Positions 45,923 through 54,307 of a stretch of 64,000 nt of DNA are shown piece after piece. Every line of letters starts with the position of its first letter. Within the stretch, counting starts at the first letter, position 1. A program made the position numbers and the translations under genes. The DNA comes from Jeongeupia chitinilytica (GTDB lineage Bacteria > Pseudomonadota > Gammaproteobacteria > Burkholderiales > Chitinibacteraceae). The stretch lies in assembly GCF_014652315.1 (NCBI RefSeq), contig NZ_BMYO01000004.1:124001-188000 (forward strand), written 5' to 3'. The notes under the pieces are model-generated. The model worked only from the letters and a program-made list of their open reading frames with translations. It was not told the origin of the DNA and made no database searches.

Positions 45923-45945
45923 AAGAAGCATTTTCAATACATCAA
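45923..45945 (-). promoter_or_regulatory. NsrR-like operator upstream of hemerythrin-nnrS
   Basis: Read on the plus strand the site is AAGAAGCATTT, one T, then CAATACATCAA. Against the known 11-1-11 NsrR pattern (AAGATGCATTT, N, AAATGCATCTT) the first half matches 10 of 11 and the second 8 of 11 with R at position 5. It lies 10-32 bp before the GTG and overlaps the expected transcription start of the promoter upstream. Repression relieved by NO is the inference. Confidence 0.6.
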
Positions 45946-45973
45946 TCATATCCGAACAATGCCGGCATGCAAG
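45945..45973 (-). promoter_or_regulatory. Probable promoter of hemerythrin-nnrS
   Basis: TATGAT (minus strand, 45950-45945) with a preceding CTTGCA 17 bp upstream. The -10 is good and the -35 poor. Predicted start near 45938, inside the NsrR-like box. Confidence 0.4.
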
Positions 45974-45983
45974 CCGGCATTTT
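45958..45983 (-). terminator. Terminator after pdxY
   Basis: AATGCCGGC (45958-45966), 6-base loop, GCCGGCATT (45973-45981), beginning about 15 bp after the pdxY stop on the minus strand. The T-tract is weak. Confidence 0.55.
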
Positions 45984-45997
45984 CACTCCACGCCTGT

Positions 45998-46855
45998 TCA
46001 GACTGCGATCGCGTCGAAACGGCGCTGTGGTCGGGCGATCTCGTCCTGTGCGGCCACGAGCTGCAACTCGTATTCGCCGGCGGCATGCGTCGCCGCCATC
46101 ACCGCGTCGACGGCGGCAAGGGTGTGCTCGAACGCCGTTTTCACATCGTCACCGGACAAGGTACGCGCGAGGAAAACGCCCGAGGTCAGGTCGCCGACGC
46201 CGACCGGCTGCCGGTCGAACGGATACAGCGGCCGGCGGCCGAGCCACGCTTCATTTGCCGATACCACCAGCATCTCGAACTGGTCGGCCGGCTTGCCGGC
46301 GTAGTCGAGGTGCTTGACCAGCACCAGCTTCGGCCCGCGCGCGATCAGGTCGCGGCAGGCGGCAAGCGCGTCGGCCAGGCTGTCGATCTCGCGACCGGCG
46401 AGCTTCTCGAGCTCGAGATGGTTCGGCGCCATGATGTCGGCCACCGCCGGCATGTGCTCGACCAGATACTGCTGGATGCCGGGCTGAACGACGCAGCCCT
46501 TCTCCGGATGGCCCATCACCGGATCACACAGGTAGACCGCCTGCGGATTCGCGGCCCTGACCTTGCGCACCGCCTCGATCACGTAGGCCGCCTGTTCCGG
46601 CGCGCCGAGGTAGCCCGACAGCACCGCGTCGCAGCGCTGCAGCTCGCCGATCGCGGCAATGCCGTCGACCAGTGCGGTGATCTGTGACGGCTCGAGCGGC
46701 TGTCCGGCCCAGCGGCCGTACTGGGTGTGGTTGGAGAACTGCACCGTGTTGACCGGCCAGACCTCGACCCCCAGCCGGCGCATCGGAAACACCGCCGCGC
46801 TGTTGCCGGCGTGGCCGTAGACGACGTGGGACTGGATGCTCAGGACGTGTTTCAT
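45998..46855 (-). CDS. pdxY: Pyridoxal kinase PdxY
   Basis: 285 residues of the ribokinase-like PdxK/PdxY family: VLSIQSHVVYGHAGNSAAVF PMRRLG at the start, NHTQYGRW, YLCDPVMGHPEKGCVV and the C-terminal anion-hole/catalytic Asp in PVGVGDLTSGVFLARTL. Phosphorylates pyridoxal to PLP in the salvage route. The ATG at 46855 is used. Preceded by a terminator that isolates it from tyrS. Confidence 0.93.
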   Translation of the reverse strand: MKHVLSIQSHVVYGHAGNSAAVFPMRRLGVEVWPVNTVQFSNHTQYGRWAGQPLEPSQITALVDGIAAIGELQRCDAVLSGYLGAPEQAAYVIEAVRKVRAANPQAVYLCDPVMGHPEKGCVVQPGIQQYLVEHMPAVADIMAPNHLELEKLAGREIDSLADALAACRDLIARGPKLVLVKHLDYAGKPADQFEMLVVSANEAWLGRRPLYPFDRQPVGVGDLTSGVFLARTLSGDDVKTAFEHTLAAVDAVMAATHAAGEYELQLVAAQDEIARPQRRFDAIAV

Positions 46856-46872
46856 GGGGACTCCCGCAATGC

Positions 46873-46896
46873 AAAAACCCGGCCTTGGAAGCCGGG
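46873..46896 (-). terminator. Terminator between tyrS and pdxY
   Basis: On the minus strand CCCGGC, a 7-base loop, GCCGGG and TTTTTGC (46896 down to 46871). It ends transcription coming from tyrS, just before pdxY. Confidence 0.7.
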
Positions 46897-47060
46897 CCTT
46901 ATTCGCGTCAACTCGTGATAAAACCCGTTCAGTCGGTGAGCGAGCCAAAGCAGTTTGTGTCCGCCCGAAGCAAAGGAACCGGAATGGACACGAGTCCATG
47001 AGGATTCCGAGCATCGGACGGGCGCAAAATGCGCAGGCGCAGCCGCCGAATAAGCCGGTT

Positions 47061-48335
47061 TCAGTCCTGCCAGACGATCAGGCTGTAGTTCTTCTTGCCG
47101 CGGCGCAGCAGCGTATAGCGGCCGAACAGGCGCTCGCCATCGGCGAAGGCATGCTCGATCGACTCCGCCTTGGCGCCGTTGATCGCGACCGCGCCGCTGG
47201 TGATGAAGGTGCGCGCCTCGCTCTTCGATTTGGCCAGCTCGCCGGCAACGACGGCGTCGATCAGGCCGGTCTCTTTCGGCAGGCTCACCGTCGGCATGCC
47301 GTCGAGCGCCAGCTGCTCGAAGTCATCCTGCGTCAGCGACGCCAGGCTGTCGCTGAACAGCGATTGCGAAATCCGCTTGGCCGCGACCACCGCGTCGTCG
47401 CCGTGCACCAGCGCGGTCGCCGCCTCGGCGAGGATGCGTTGTGCTTCGGGCTTGCCGTCACGCGCCTTGTCGGCCGCTTCGATCGCGGCGATCTCGTCCA
47501 TGCTCAGGAAGGTGAAGTAGCGCAGGAACTTGTAGACGTCGGCATCGGCGGTGCCAAGCCAGAACTGGTAGAACTTGTACGGCGACGTTTTTTTCGGATC
47601 GAGCCACACCGCGCCGCCTTCGGTCTTGCCGAACTTGGTGCCGTCGGACTTGGTCACCAGCGGCAGCGTCAGGCCGAACACCTGCTGCTGGTTGCGGCGG
47701 CGGGTCAGGTCGATGCCTGCCGTGATGTTGCCCCACTGGTCAGAGCCACCGATCTGCAGCCGGCAGCCATGGCGGCTGTTCAGCTCGACGAAGTCGTAGC
47801 CCTGCAGCAGGCTGTAGCTGAACTCGGTGAACGAAATGCCGCTCTCGTCGCGGTCGATCCGCTGCTGCACCGATTCCTTCTTGATCATCGCGTTGACCGA
47901 GAAGTGCTTGCCGATGTCGCGCAGGAAATCGAGCACATTCATCTGGCCGAACCAGTCGTGGTTGTTGGCCATGATCGCGGCATTGCTGCCGTCGAACGAC
48001 AGGAACGGTTCGACCTGCTTGCGGATGTTCTCGACCCAGCCGGCGATCACGTCGGGGGTATTGAGCTTGCGTTCGGTCGCCTTGAAGCTCGGGTCACCGA
48101 TCATGCCGGTGGCGCCGCCGACAAGGGCGATCGGCTTGTGGCCGGCGAGCTGGAAACGCTTGAGCACCAGCACCGGTACCAGATGGCCGAGGTGCAGGCT
48201 GTCGGCGGTCGGGTCGAAGCCGCAGTACAGCGTTACCGGGCCCTGTTCGAGCAGCGCGCCCAGCGCGTCGGTATCGGTCACCTGGGCAATCAGCCCGCGT
48301 TCTTGCAGTTGCTGGATCAAAGCTTGCGTGGACAT
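47061..48335 (-). CDS. tyrS: Tyrosyl-tRNA synthetase TyrS
   Basis: 424 residues, class I aminoacyl-tRNA synthetase. HIGH-type motif HLGHLVP following GFDPTADSL (about 40-53); KMSKS-type motif KFGKT within SDGTKFGKTEGGAVWLD. The C-terminal S4 domain (LAKSKSEARTFITSGAVAIN GAK) binds tRNA. Long upstream in-frame sequence is not part of the protein; the start is the ATG at 48335. Confidence 0.97.
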   Translation of the reverse strand: MSTQALIQQLQERGLIAQVTDTDALGALLEQGPVTLYCGFDPTADSLHLGHLVPVLVLKRFQLAGHKPIALVGGATGMIGDPSFKATERKLNTPDVIAGWVENIRKQVEPFLSFDGSNAAIMANNHDWFGQMNVLDFLRDIGKHFSVNAMIKKESVQQRIDRDESGISFTEFSYSLLQGYDFVELNSRHGCRLQIGGSDQWGNITAGIDLTRRRNQQQVFGLTLPLVTKSDGTKFGKTEGGAVWLDPKKTSPYKFYQFWLGTADADVYKFLRYFTFLSMDEIAAIEAADKARDGKPEAQRILAEAATALVHGDDAVVAAKRISQSLFSDSLASLTQDDFEQLALDGMPTVSLPKETGLIDAVVAGELAKSKSEARTFITSGAVAINGAKAESIEHAFADGERLFGRYTLLRRGKKNYSLIVWQD

Positions 48336-48384
48336 CGTTTCTTCCTGGCGTGCGGCACGCGCGCTGGCGGGCCGGAAAAGACGC

Positions 48385-48407
48385 GCGCGCCGGTCACGCC
48401 GGCGCGC
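48385..48407 (-). other. GC-rich hairpin in the tyrS leader
   Basis: GCGCGCCGG (48385-48393) pairs with CCGGCGCGC (48399-48407), 50-72 bp before the tyrS ATG. Stable, but no T-run and no T-box features. It may affect tyrS expression. Confidence 0.35.
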
Positions 48408-48520
48408 ATTCACCCGCAATGATAAAGGCAGTCGCACCGTCGGTGCGCGGCCTTCGTGCACAAAGCACGCAAAATTGCGGTCATCCGCGCCGATCGGCCC
48501 CTGATCGCCCGCCGCAATGA

Positions 48521-48548
48521 CAAAGGGCACGGAAAACCGTGCCCTTTG
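48521..48548 (-). terminator. Terminator of the pilG-chpA operon
   Basis: A 12-bp perfect stem CAAAGGGCACGG (48521-48532) and CCGTGCCCTTTG (48537-48548) with an AAAA loop, 19 bp after the chpA stop. Confidence 0.75.
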
Positions 48549-48566
48549 TGTGGACCGCACCGCGAA

Positions 48567-51500
48567 TCAGATCGTCGCGGTGGCGATCAGCCGACGAATG
48601 TGGCCGAGCAGCTCGTCTTCCTGATACGGCTTGCCGAGGAAGACGTTGACGCCCAGTTCGAACGCGTAGTTCTTGTGCTTGTCGGCGGTACGCGACGTGA
48701 TCATCACGATCGGCGTGTTGCGCGTGCCTTCGTTGTTGCGCACGTTGCGCGTCAGCTCGAAGCCGTCCATGCGCGGCATTTCGACGTCGACCAGCATCAC
48801 CGCCGGGGTCACGTCCTGCAGCTGCTGCAGTGCGTCGACACCGTCCTTGGCGGTCACGACCTGGAAGCCTTCGCGCGCCAGCAGGCGCGAAGTGATCTTG
48901 CGCACGGTGAGCGAATCGTCGACGACCATCACCACCGGCGTGGTTTCGAGCTGCGCCGGCGCCGCTTCGACGCGCACGCCGGCCGCGGCAACCTCGCCGC
49001 GCGCCAGCAGTGCGATCGGATTCATGATCGGCACGATGTCGCCGTTGCCGAGCACCGTCGCCCCCGCCACACCGGGGATCCGCGCCAGCTGCGGGCCGAT
49101 CGCCTTGACGACGACTTCCTGGTTCTTGATCAGCGCGTCGACGTGCAGTGCCATCCGCGCCGCACCGGCACGCAGCAGCAGCACGGTCGAGAAGCGCTTC
49201 TGCTCCGGCACGGTTTCGGCATCGCCGAGCAGGCGCGGGAAGTAGGCGAACGGGTAACTTCCGCCCATCCAGTGCTGCACCCGGGCCGCATACAGCTCGG
49301 CCAGCGGTGCCTGCTTGAGTTCCTGCACCTGCTCGATCATCACCGACGGGATCGCGAACTGGCGCTCGCCGGCCTTGACCAGCAGCACCTGCGTCACCGC
49401 CAGCGTCAGCGGCAGGTGGATCGTGAACGTCGTCCCCGCACCCGGCGTGCTGGCGACTTCGATGCTGCCGCCAAGGTTGCCGATCTCGTTCTTGACGACG
49501 TCCATGCCGATGCCGCGGCCCGACAGCTGCGTCACGTTGCTGGCTGTCGAGAAGCCCGGTTCGAAAATCAGCTGCGCCAGCGTGGTTTCCGAGACATCAC
49601 TGCCCGGCGTAACCAAGCCCAGCGTTTCGCCCTTGCTGCGGATGCGGCCGTAATCGAGTCCCTTGCCGTCGTCCTTCAGCGTCAGCACCAGCTCGTTGCC
49701 TTCCTGACGGACTTCGACCAGCACTTCGCCGAACTCGGACTTGCCGGCGGCGAGGCGGGCGTCGCTGTCCTCGAGGCCGTGGTCGATCGCGTTGCGCAGC
49801 ATGTGCTCGAACGGCGAGATCATTTTCTCGAGCACGCCGCGGTCGATTTCGACGCGGCCGCCCTTGAGTTCGAGGTTGACCTTCTTGCCGACTTCCTTGC
49901 CGGTCTGCCGCGTCAGCCGGTACAGCCGGTCCGAGACGCTGGCGAACGGCACCATGCGCACGCGCATCAGGCTCTGCTGCAGCTCGCGCGTCATCCGGCC
50001 CTGCGCGGTCAGCGCACCGGCCGAGTCGTCGAGGTTCTTCAGCAGGCTGTGCTGGATCGTCGCAACGTCGTTGACGCTTTCGGCGATGAAACGGGTGACT
50101 TCCTGCAGCCGGGTAAAGCGGTCGAACTCGAGCGGGTCGAAGTTGCCGTGGCTGTCCTCGATTTCGCGCGAGCGGGCCTGCATCTGGCTTTCGGCCTGGA
50201 TTTCCAGTTCGCGCAGCTGGCCGCGCAGCCGGCCGACGTTTTCGGTCAGTTCCAGCAGCGAGCCCTTCAGCGACAGCATTTCGGCCTCGATCCGCGAGCG
50301 CGCGATCGCCACTTCGCCGGCCTGGTTGACGAGCTGGTCGACGAGTTCGGACTTCACCCGGATCGTCGTCTTTGCGTCGGGCTCGGTTGCGCCCAGCAGG
50401 AATTGCGGCGCGGCGGCCGGCTGTGCCTGCTCGGCAACGGCCTGTGGCTGTCCGCGACCGCACAGCGTGTCGTACAGCGACACGATGGCGTCGTAGTCGG
50501 TATCAAGCTCGTCGAGCAGCGCCACACCCGGTGTGCCGGTCGCAGCCAGCAGACGGCTTTCCATCCGGTGTGCGGCCTCGCCCAGGCGCATCGCGCCCGA
50601 CATCCGCGCACTGCCCTTGAGCGTATGCAGCACGCGCTTGAGCGCGGCGTCGGCTTCGACGTCGTCCGGTTGCTCCCGCAGGCCGCGCAGTCGCGCCTCG
50701 AGTTGCGGCAACAGCTCGTCGGCCTCCTCGATGAAGATCGGCAGCAACTGGTCGTCGATATCGTCGACGACACCGATATCAAGTTCGTCACGCCGCTCGG
50801 GTTGCGTCGCCAGCAGCGCGGCAAACGGCGAATCGGCAACGGCGTCTTGGGCCGGTACCGCCAGCCCGTCGCTGTAGATCTCTTCGGCCAGCTCGGCGTC
50901 GATCGTCACCGCCAGATCCGCATCGAACCGGACGTCGTCGGCGTCCGGCGCAAGCGTTTCCGGTTCAGCCTCGACTAGTACTTCACCTTCAGGAGCAGGC
51001 AGTGGGTCGAATGTCGCGCTGGCGGCCACTTCAGGCATTTCGTCGCCAGCACCGATCACGTCGAATGTCACCGAATCGTCCGGTGCAACGGCCGTTCCGC
51101 TGGCGTCAAGCGCCGGCAGTGCCTCGACAGGCGAGCCGGCGGCAACGTCGTGAACGTCGTCGAATGCCGGCAGCGTCAACTCGAAGTGTTCGTCGTCCGC
51201 GATGACCGGAGCCAGCTCGGGCAGGGTGGCGATACCGTGATCGAGCAGACCGTCGAGGTCGAGCGTAAACCCGTCGTCGACAGGCAACACTTCGTCTGCG
51301 GGTGCGGCGTCCAGCGCAAGTATTTCATCGTCCCCCCCATCCCGTGTCGCCGCCACGAGAATGGCTTCGGCTTCGGCTTCGGCTTCGGCTCCGGCTTCGG
51401 CTTCGGCTTCGGCTTCGGCTTCGGCTTCGGCTTCGGCTTCGGCTTCGGCTTCGGCTTCGGCTTCGGCTTCGGCTGCAGTATCGACCACAGGCACCGCGGG

Positions 51501-54230
51501 TTCGTCGTCGAGCAAGAGCAATTCGATCTGTTCGTCGTCGGTCGGGGCTTCGACCGTCACGCCTTCGCCGTCGAGCAGCGGCAACTCGTTCAGCGCTTCG
51601 TCGGCCGCGACGGCCCCGGGCGGAGCGAAATCGAAGTTGACCGTGAGCAGCTCGTCGCGCAACGCGGCAAGCGTCGCCAGCGGCGTGGCCGGATCGGCAG
51701 GTGGCGCAAGCGCTACCACGGCCGCGAGCATCTCGCCGAGAAAGTCGATCGCGCCGTCGATCGCATCGGCATGGTACGACAGCTGCAAATCGAGCGACTG
51801 CAGGGCGTTTTCGATCGCGTAGGCCAGCTCGCCCATCGGCCGCAGCCCGGCGGTCGAAGCGATGCCGCCCAGCGTATGTGCGGCAAGTTCGACGTTGGCG
51901 CCCAGCGGCTCGCCACGACGCAGTGTCGCCTGACCCTCGCTCAGCGTTTCCATGTAGCGCTGTGCCTCGTCGCGGAACAGCGCGAACAGGGAGGCCGATA
52001 CCGTAACGTCGCCGATGCGCACGTCGTCGGTTTCGTCGGTCTGGATTTCGACGACAGCAGCTTCCGGCACGACCGCTTCGGCCGCGCCAAGGCGCAATGC
52101 GTCGGCAGCAGCGATCAGGCCTGCCGCATCGACACGCGCGGAGCCGGTTTCGCCGAGTTCGCGCACCCAGCCGGCAAACGCGTCATGCGCGTCGGCGACC
52201 AGCGCCAGCAACGCCGGCGAAGCGGGAACTTCGTCCTGCAGCCACTTGTTCATGACCTGTTCGACGGCCCAGGCAACGTCGCCCAGATTCGTCAGCCCGA
52301 CCATGCGCCCGCTGCCCTTGAGCGTGTGGAAACCACGGCGGATCACCGTCATCGCATCACGGTCGCCCGGGAAGGCGCGGCAGCGTTCGAGCTGGCCGGC
52401 AATCGTCGCGAGAACTTCGACAGCCTCTTCGAGGTAGACGTCGAGCAACTCGGCGTCGATCGCATCGTCGGTCTGCGGCAGCGAGCGGACTTCGGCCGGC
52501 TCGGACGCCGGCGCGGCGGCAGCGGCGACCAGCGGCAGTTCGACCTCGAGCACCTGCTCGACCGGCGCCTCCTCCAGCGGTACATCGCCACAAAGTCGGG
52601 CCAGCGACGCGGCGATCAGCCGGTCCGGATCCGGGCGGCCTGCTTCGATCGCATCGATATAGAAACCAAGACTGGAGAACGCCTCGGCCAGCTCTTCGAG
52701 GGCCTGCGGTTCCGGAACGTGTTCACCGAGTGCGTAATCGCCGATGCGCTGACGACACACTTCGAGCAGCCGGACCGCCTTGTCGCATTCGAGCATCGCC
52801 AGCGCGCCCAGCGTCTGGCGCAGGCTTGGCTCAAGCGCCGCCAGGCCATCGTGCTGCTGCGGGGCACGGAAATAGGCGTCGAGCACTTCCTCGACATGGC
52901 GAAGATTGCTGCGCATTTCCTGCGCCAGCTGTGCACGCAACAGGCGTTCCTGCGCCTGCTGGCTGATGGTGTCCAGATGCGGCACTTCGCCGTCGCGGCC
53001 CGGCTCGGCCAGTCGCGCTACCATGGCCGCAACCTGCTCGGCAAAGTCGCCGGCCTGACGCGGATAGTTGGCCAGCGCATTGTCGACCAGCAGCAGCGCC
53101 GTCGCCATTTCCAGCGCATCGGCCTCGATCACGCCGGCTTGCGCATAGTGCCGGCACGCGGCGAGCATGGCGTCCCACAGCGTGGCCAGCCCGTCGATCT
53201 GCAGCGGTACGCTCGCCGCCGCCAGTCGTGTCAGTTCGGCCTGCAGCGCCGGCAGGCGCTCCTGCTGCCCGGCGGCGGTACGCGACCAGATTTCGCGCGC
53301 CGTGCCGAGCTCGTCGCGCAGCGAACCGGCCAGCCCGATCAGGGCTTCGCCCTCCGGCGAGAGCCCGGCATTGTCGTCCGGCAGCAGCGCGCCAAGCTCG
53401 AAGGCCTGTTGCAGGCGCCGGGCCAGCGGACTCGGTGCATCCGCGACGGCCAGCACATACAGCAGGTCGCGGAACAGCCGCTCGGCAACCTTGGTCGAGC
53501 CGTCGGCCAGTCGCCGGAGCTGCAGGTTCAGCCGCATCAGCAGCTGCTTGACGTCGACATCGCTACCCGCCGGCAACGACTCGGTCACCGCTGCGGCACT
53601 CCACCAGAACACCCGCGCCAGACCGCCGGGTTGTACACCGGCGAGTTCGGCAAGGGCGCGGCCCATTTGCGATGTCGCGGCAGCATCGCCCCGAATCCAG
53701 CGCAGCAAGCCCGATTCGTAACGGCTGCGCTGCTGCCGCACGAAGGCATCACGCTCGGCAACCGCAAGGCTGCGCTGCGGCAGACCGTCCGGCAGGGCCA
53801 GTTCGCCCAGCCGTGGGTAAAACAGGTCGACGCCGCCCGCTGCCCCGCCGCGTACCGCCGCGAGTTCGGCAAACCGCGGAGCCAGATATAGCGGTACGTT
53901 GGCAGCGCCAGCGGCAAGGCGCTCGAGGAAGCGCACGGCTTCCTGGATCGCCGACTGGGCCAGCGGCAACGCGTCGTCTCCGGCTTCACCCGCAGCGACT
54001 TTGGCAATCAGCTGTTCGATTTCTTCGCAAAAACGGGCCAGCCCGTCGAGTTCGACCATCTGCAGCGCGCCGAAACACTGGTGCAGGTGGGTTTGGGCAT
54101 GCTTGAGCAGCGCCGCGTCGGGCTCGGAGCGGAACTGGCTGAGAGCGTCGGCCGCGCGCGACAGCGTCTGGTCGATTTCGCTCTTCACCCAGACCAGCGA
54201 GCCGCGGTCAAATTCGGTATGAACGCTCAT
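48567..54230 (-). CDS. chpA: ChpA/PilL-type hybrid chemosensory histidine kinase of twitching motility
   Basis: 1887 residues. A long N-terminal half contains three recognisable Hpt domains with phospho-His: HTLKGSGRMVG (about 633), HTLGGIASTAG (about 783), HTLKGSARMSG (about 1200). A CheA-like dimerisation/HATPase core follows (HMLRNAIDHG about 1476; DDGKGLDYGRIRSKG), then a CheW-like domain and a C-terminal receiver (MLVDVEMPRMDG, Asp about 1813). It signals to PilG and PilH to control type IV pilus extension/retraction. Residues about 921-956 are a simple Ala-Glu repeat encoded by 18 hexamers. Last gene of pilG-pilH-pilI-pilJ-chpA; no pilK lies in between. Confidence 0.95.
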   Translation of the reverse strand: MSVHTEFDRGSLVWVKSEIDQTLSRAADALSQFRSEPDAALLKHAQTHLHQCFGALQMVELDGLARFCEEIEQLIAKVAAGEAGDDALPLAQSAIQEAVRFLERLAAGAANVPLYLAPRFAELAAVRGGAAGGVDLFYPRLGELALPDGLPQRSLAVAERDAFVRQQRSRYESGLLRWIRGDAAATSQMGRALAELAGVQPGGLARVFWWSAAAVTESLPAGSDVDVKQLLMRLNLQLRRLADGSTKVAERLFRDLLYVLAVADAPSPLARRLQQAFELGALLPDDNAGLSPEGEALIGLAGSLRDELGTAREIWSRTAAGQQERLPALQAELTRLAAASVPLQIDGLATLWDAMLAACRHYAQAGVIEADALEMATALLLVDNALANYPRQAGDFAEQVAAMVARLAEPGRDGEVPHLDTISQQAQERLLRAQLAQEMRSNLRHVEEVLDAYFRAPQQHDGLAALEPSLRQTLGALAMLECDKAVRLLEVCRQRIGDYALGEHVPEPQALEELAEAFSSLGFYIDAIEAGRPDPDRLIAASLARLCGDVPLEEAPVEQVLEVELPLVAAAAAPASEPAEVRSLPQTDDAIDAELLDVYLEEAVEVLATIAGQLERCRAFPGDRDAMTVIRRGFHTLKGSGRMVGLTNLGDVAWAVEQVMNKWLQDEVPASPALLALVADAHDAFAGWVRELGETGSARVDAAGLIAAADALRLGAAEAVVPEAAVVEIQTDETDDVRIGDVTVSASLFALFRDEAQRYMETLSEGQATLRRGEPLGANVELAAHTLGGIASTAGLRPMGELAYAIENALQSLDLQLSYHADAIDGAIDFLGEMLAAVVALAPPADPATPLATLAALRDELLTVNFDFAPPGAVAADEALNELPLLDGEGVTVEAPTDDEQIELLLLDDEPAVPVVDTAAEAEAEAEAEAEAEAEAEAEAEAEAEAGAEAEAEAEAILVAATRDGGDDEILALDAAPADEVLPVDDGFTLDLDGLLDHGIATLPELAPVIADDEHFELTLPAFDDVHDVAAGSPVEALPALDASGTAVAPDDSVTFDVIGAGDEMPEVAASATFDPLPAPEGEVLVEAEPETLAPDADDVRFDADLAVTIDAELAEEIYSDGLAVPAQDAVADSPFAALLATQPERRDELDIGVVDDIDDQLLPIFIEEADELLPQLEARLRGLREQPDDVEADAALKRVLHTLKGSARMSGAMRLGEAAHRMESRLLAATGTPGVALLDELDTDYDAIVSLYDTLCGRGQPQAVAEQAQPAAAPQFLLGATEPDAKTTIRVKSELVDQLVNQAGEVAIARSRIEAEMLSLKGSLLELTENVGRLRGQLRELEIQAESQMQARSREIEDSHGNFDPLEFDRFTRLQEVTRFIAESVNDVATIQHSLLKNLDDSAGALTAQGRMTRELQQSLMRVRMVPFASVSDRLYRLTRQTGKEVGKKVNLELKGGRVEIDRGVLEKMISPFEHMLRNAIDHGLEDSDARLAAGKSEFGEVLVEVRQEGNELVLTLKDDGKGLDYGRIRSKGETLGLVTPGSDVSETTLAQLIFEPGFSTASNVTQLSGRGIGMDVVKNEIGNLGGSIEVASTPGAGTTFTIHLPLTLAVTQVLLVKAGERQFAIPSVMIEQVQELKQAPLAELYAARVQHWMGGSYPFAYFPRLLGDAETVPEQKRFSTVLLLRAGAARMALHVDALIKNQEVVVKAIGPQLARIPGVAGATVLGNGDIVPIMNPIALLARGEVAAAGVRVEAAPAQLETTPVVMVVDDSLTVRKITSRLLAREGFQVVTAKDGVDALQQLQDVTPAVMLVDVEMPRMDGFELTRNVRNNEGTRNTPIVMITSRTADKHKNYAFELGVNVFLGKPYQEDELLGHIRRLIATATI
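51364..51471. repeat. Hexanucleotide repeat (GCTTCG)x18 inside chpA
   Basis: Eighteen tandem copies of GCTTCG, all identical except the fifth (GCTCCG, 51388-51393). In chpA this reads as alternating Ala-Glu with one Gly. A 6-bp unit changes length by two residues without a frameshift. It joins two Hpt-containing parts of the kinase. Confidence 0.95.
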
Positions 54231-54307
54231 GGCGGGTTCTCTTCGTCTTGGCCCGGCGAATCGGGCAGGGGCGGGGGCCGACCGGCCCCCGTGTCAGGCA
54301 GGGGCGA

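Noticed and set aside
45932..45945. FNR-like site (TTGAT-N4-TGAAA, minus strand) before the hemerythrin gene
   Set aside because: Only one half matches the FNR consensus, and the same bases are better explained by the NsrR-like box.
48385..48407. T-box riboswitch ahead of tyrS
   Set aside because: Only a plain GC hairpin is present; there is no T-box sequence, specifier loop or terminator, and T-boxes are rare in Proteobacteria.
51150..53891. A 913-codon plus-strand frame opposite chpA, including a Phe-Gly run from the hexamer repeat
   Set aside because: Shadow of chpA; the repeat is explained by the Ala-Glu linker.
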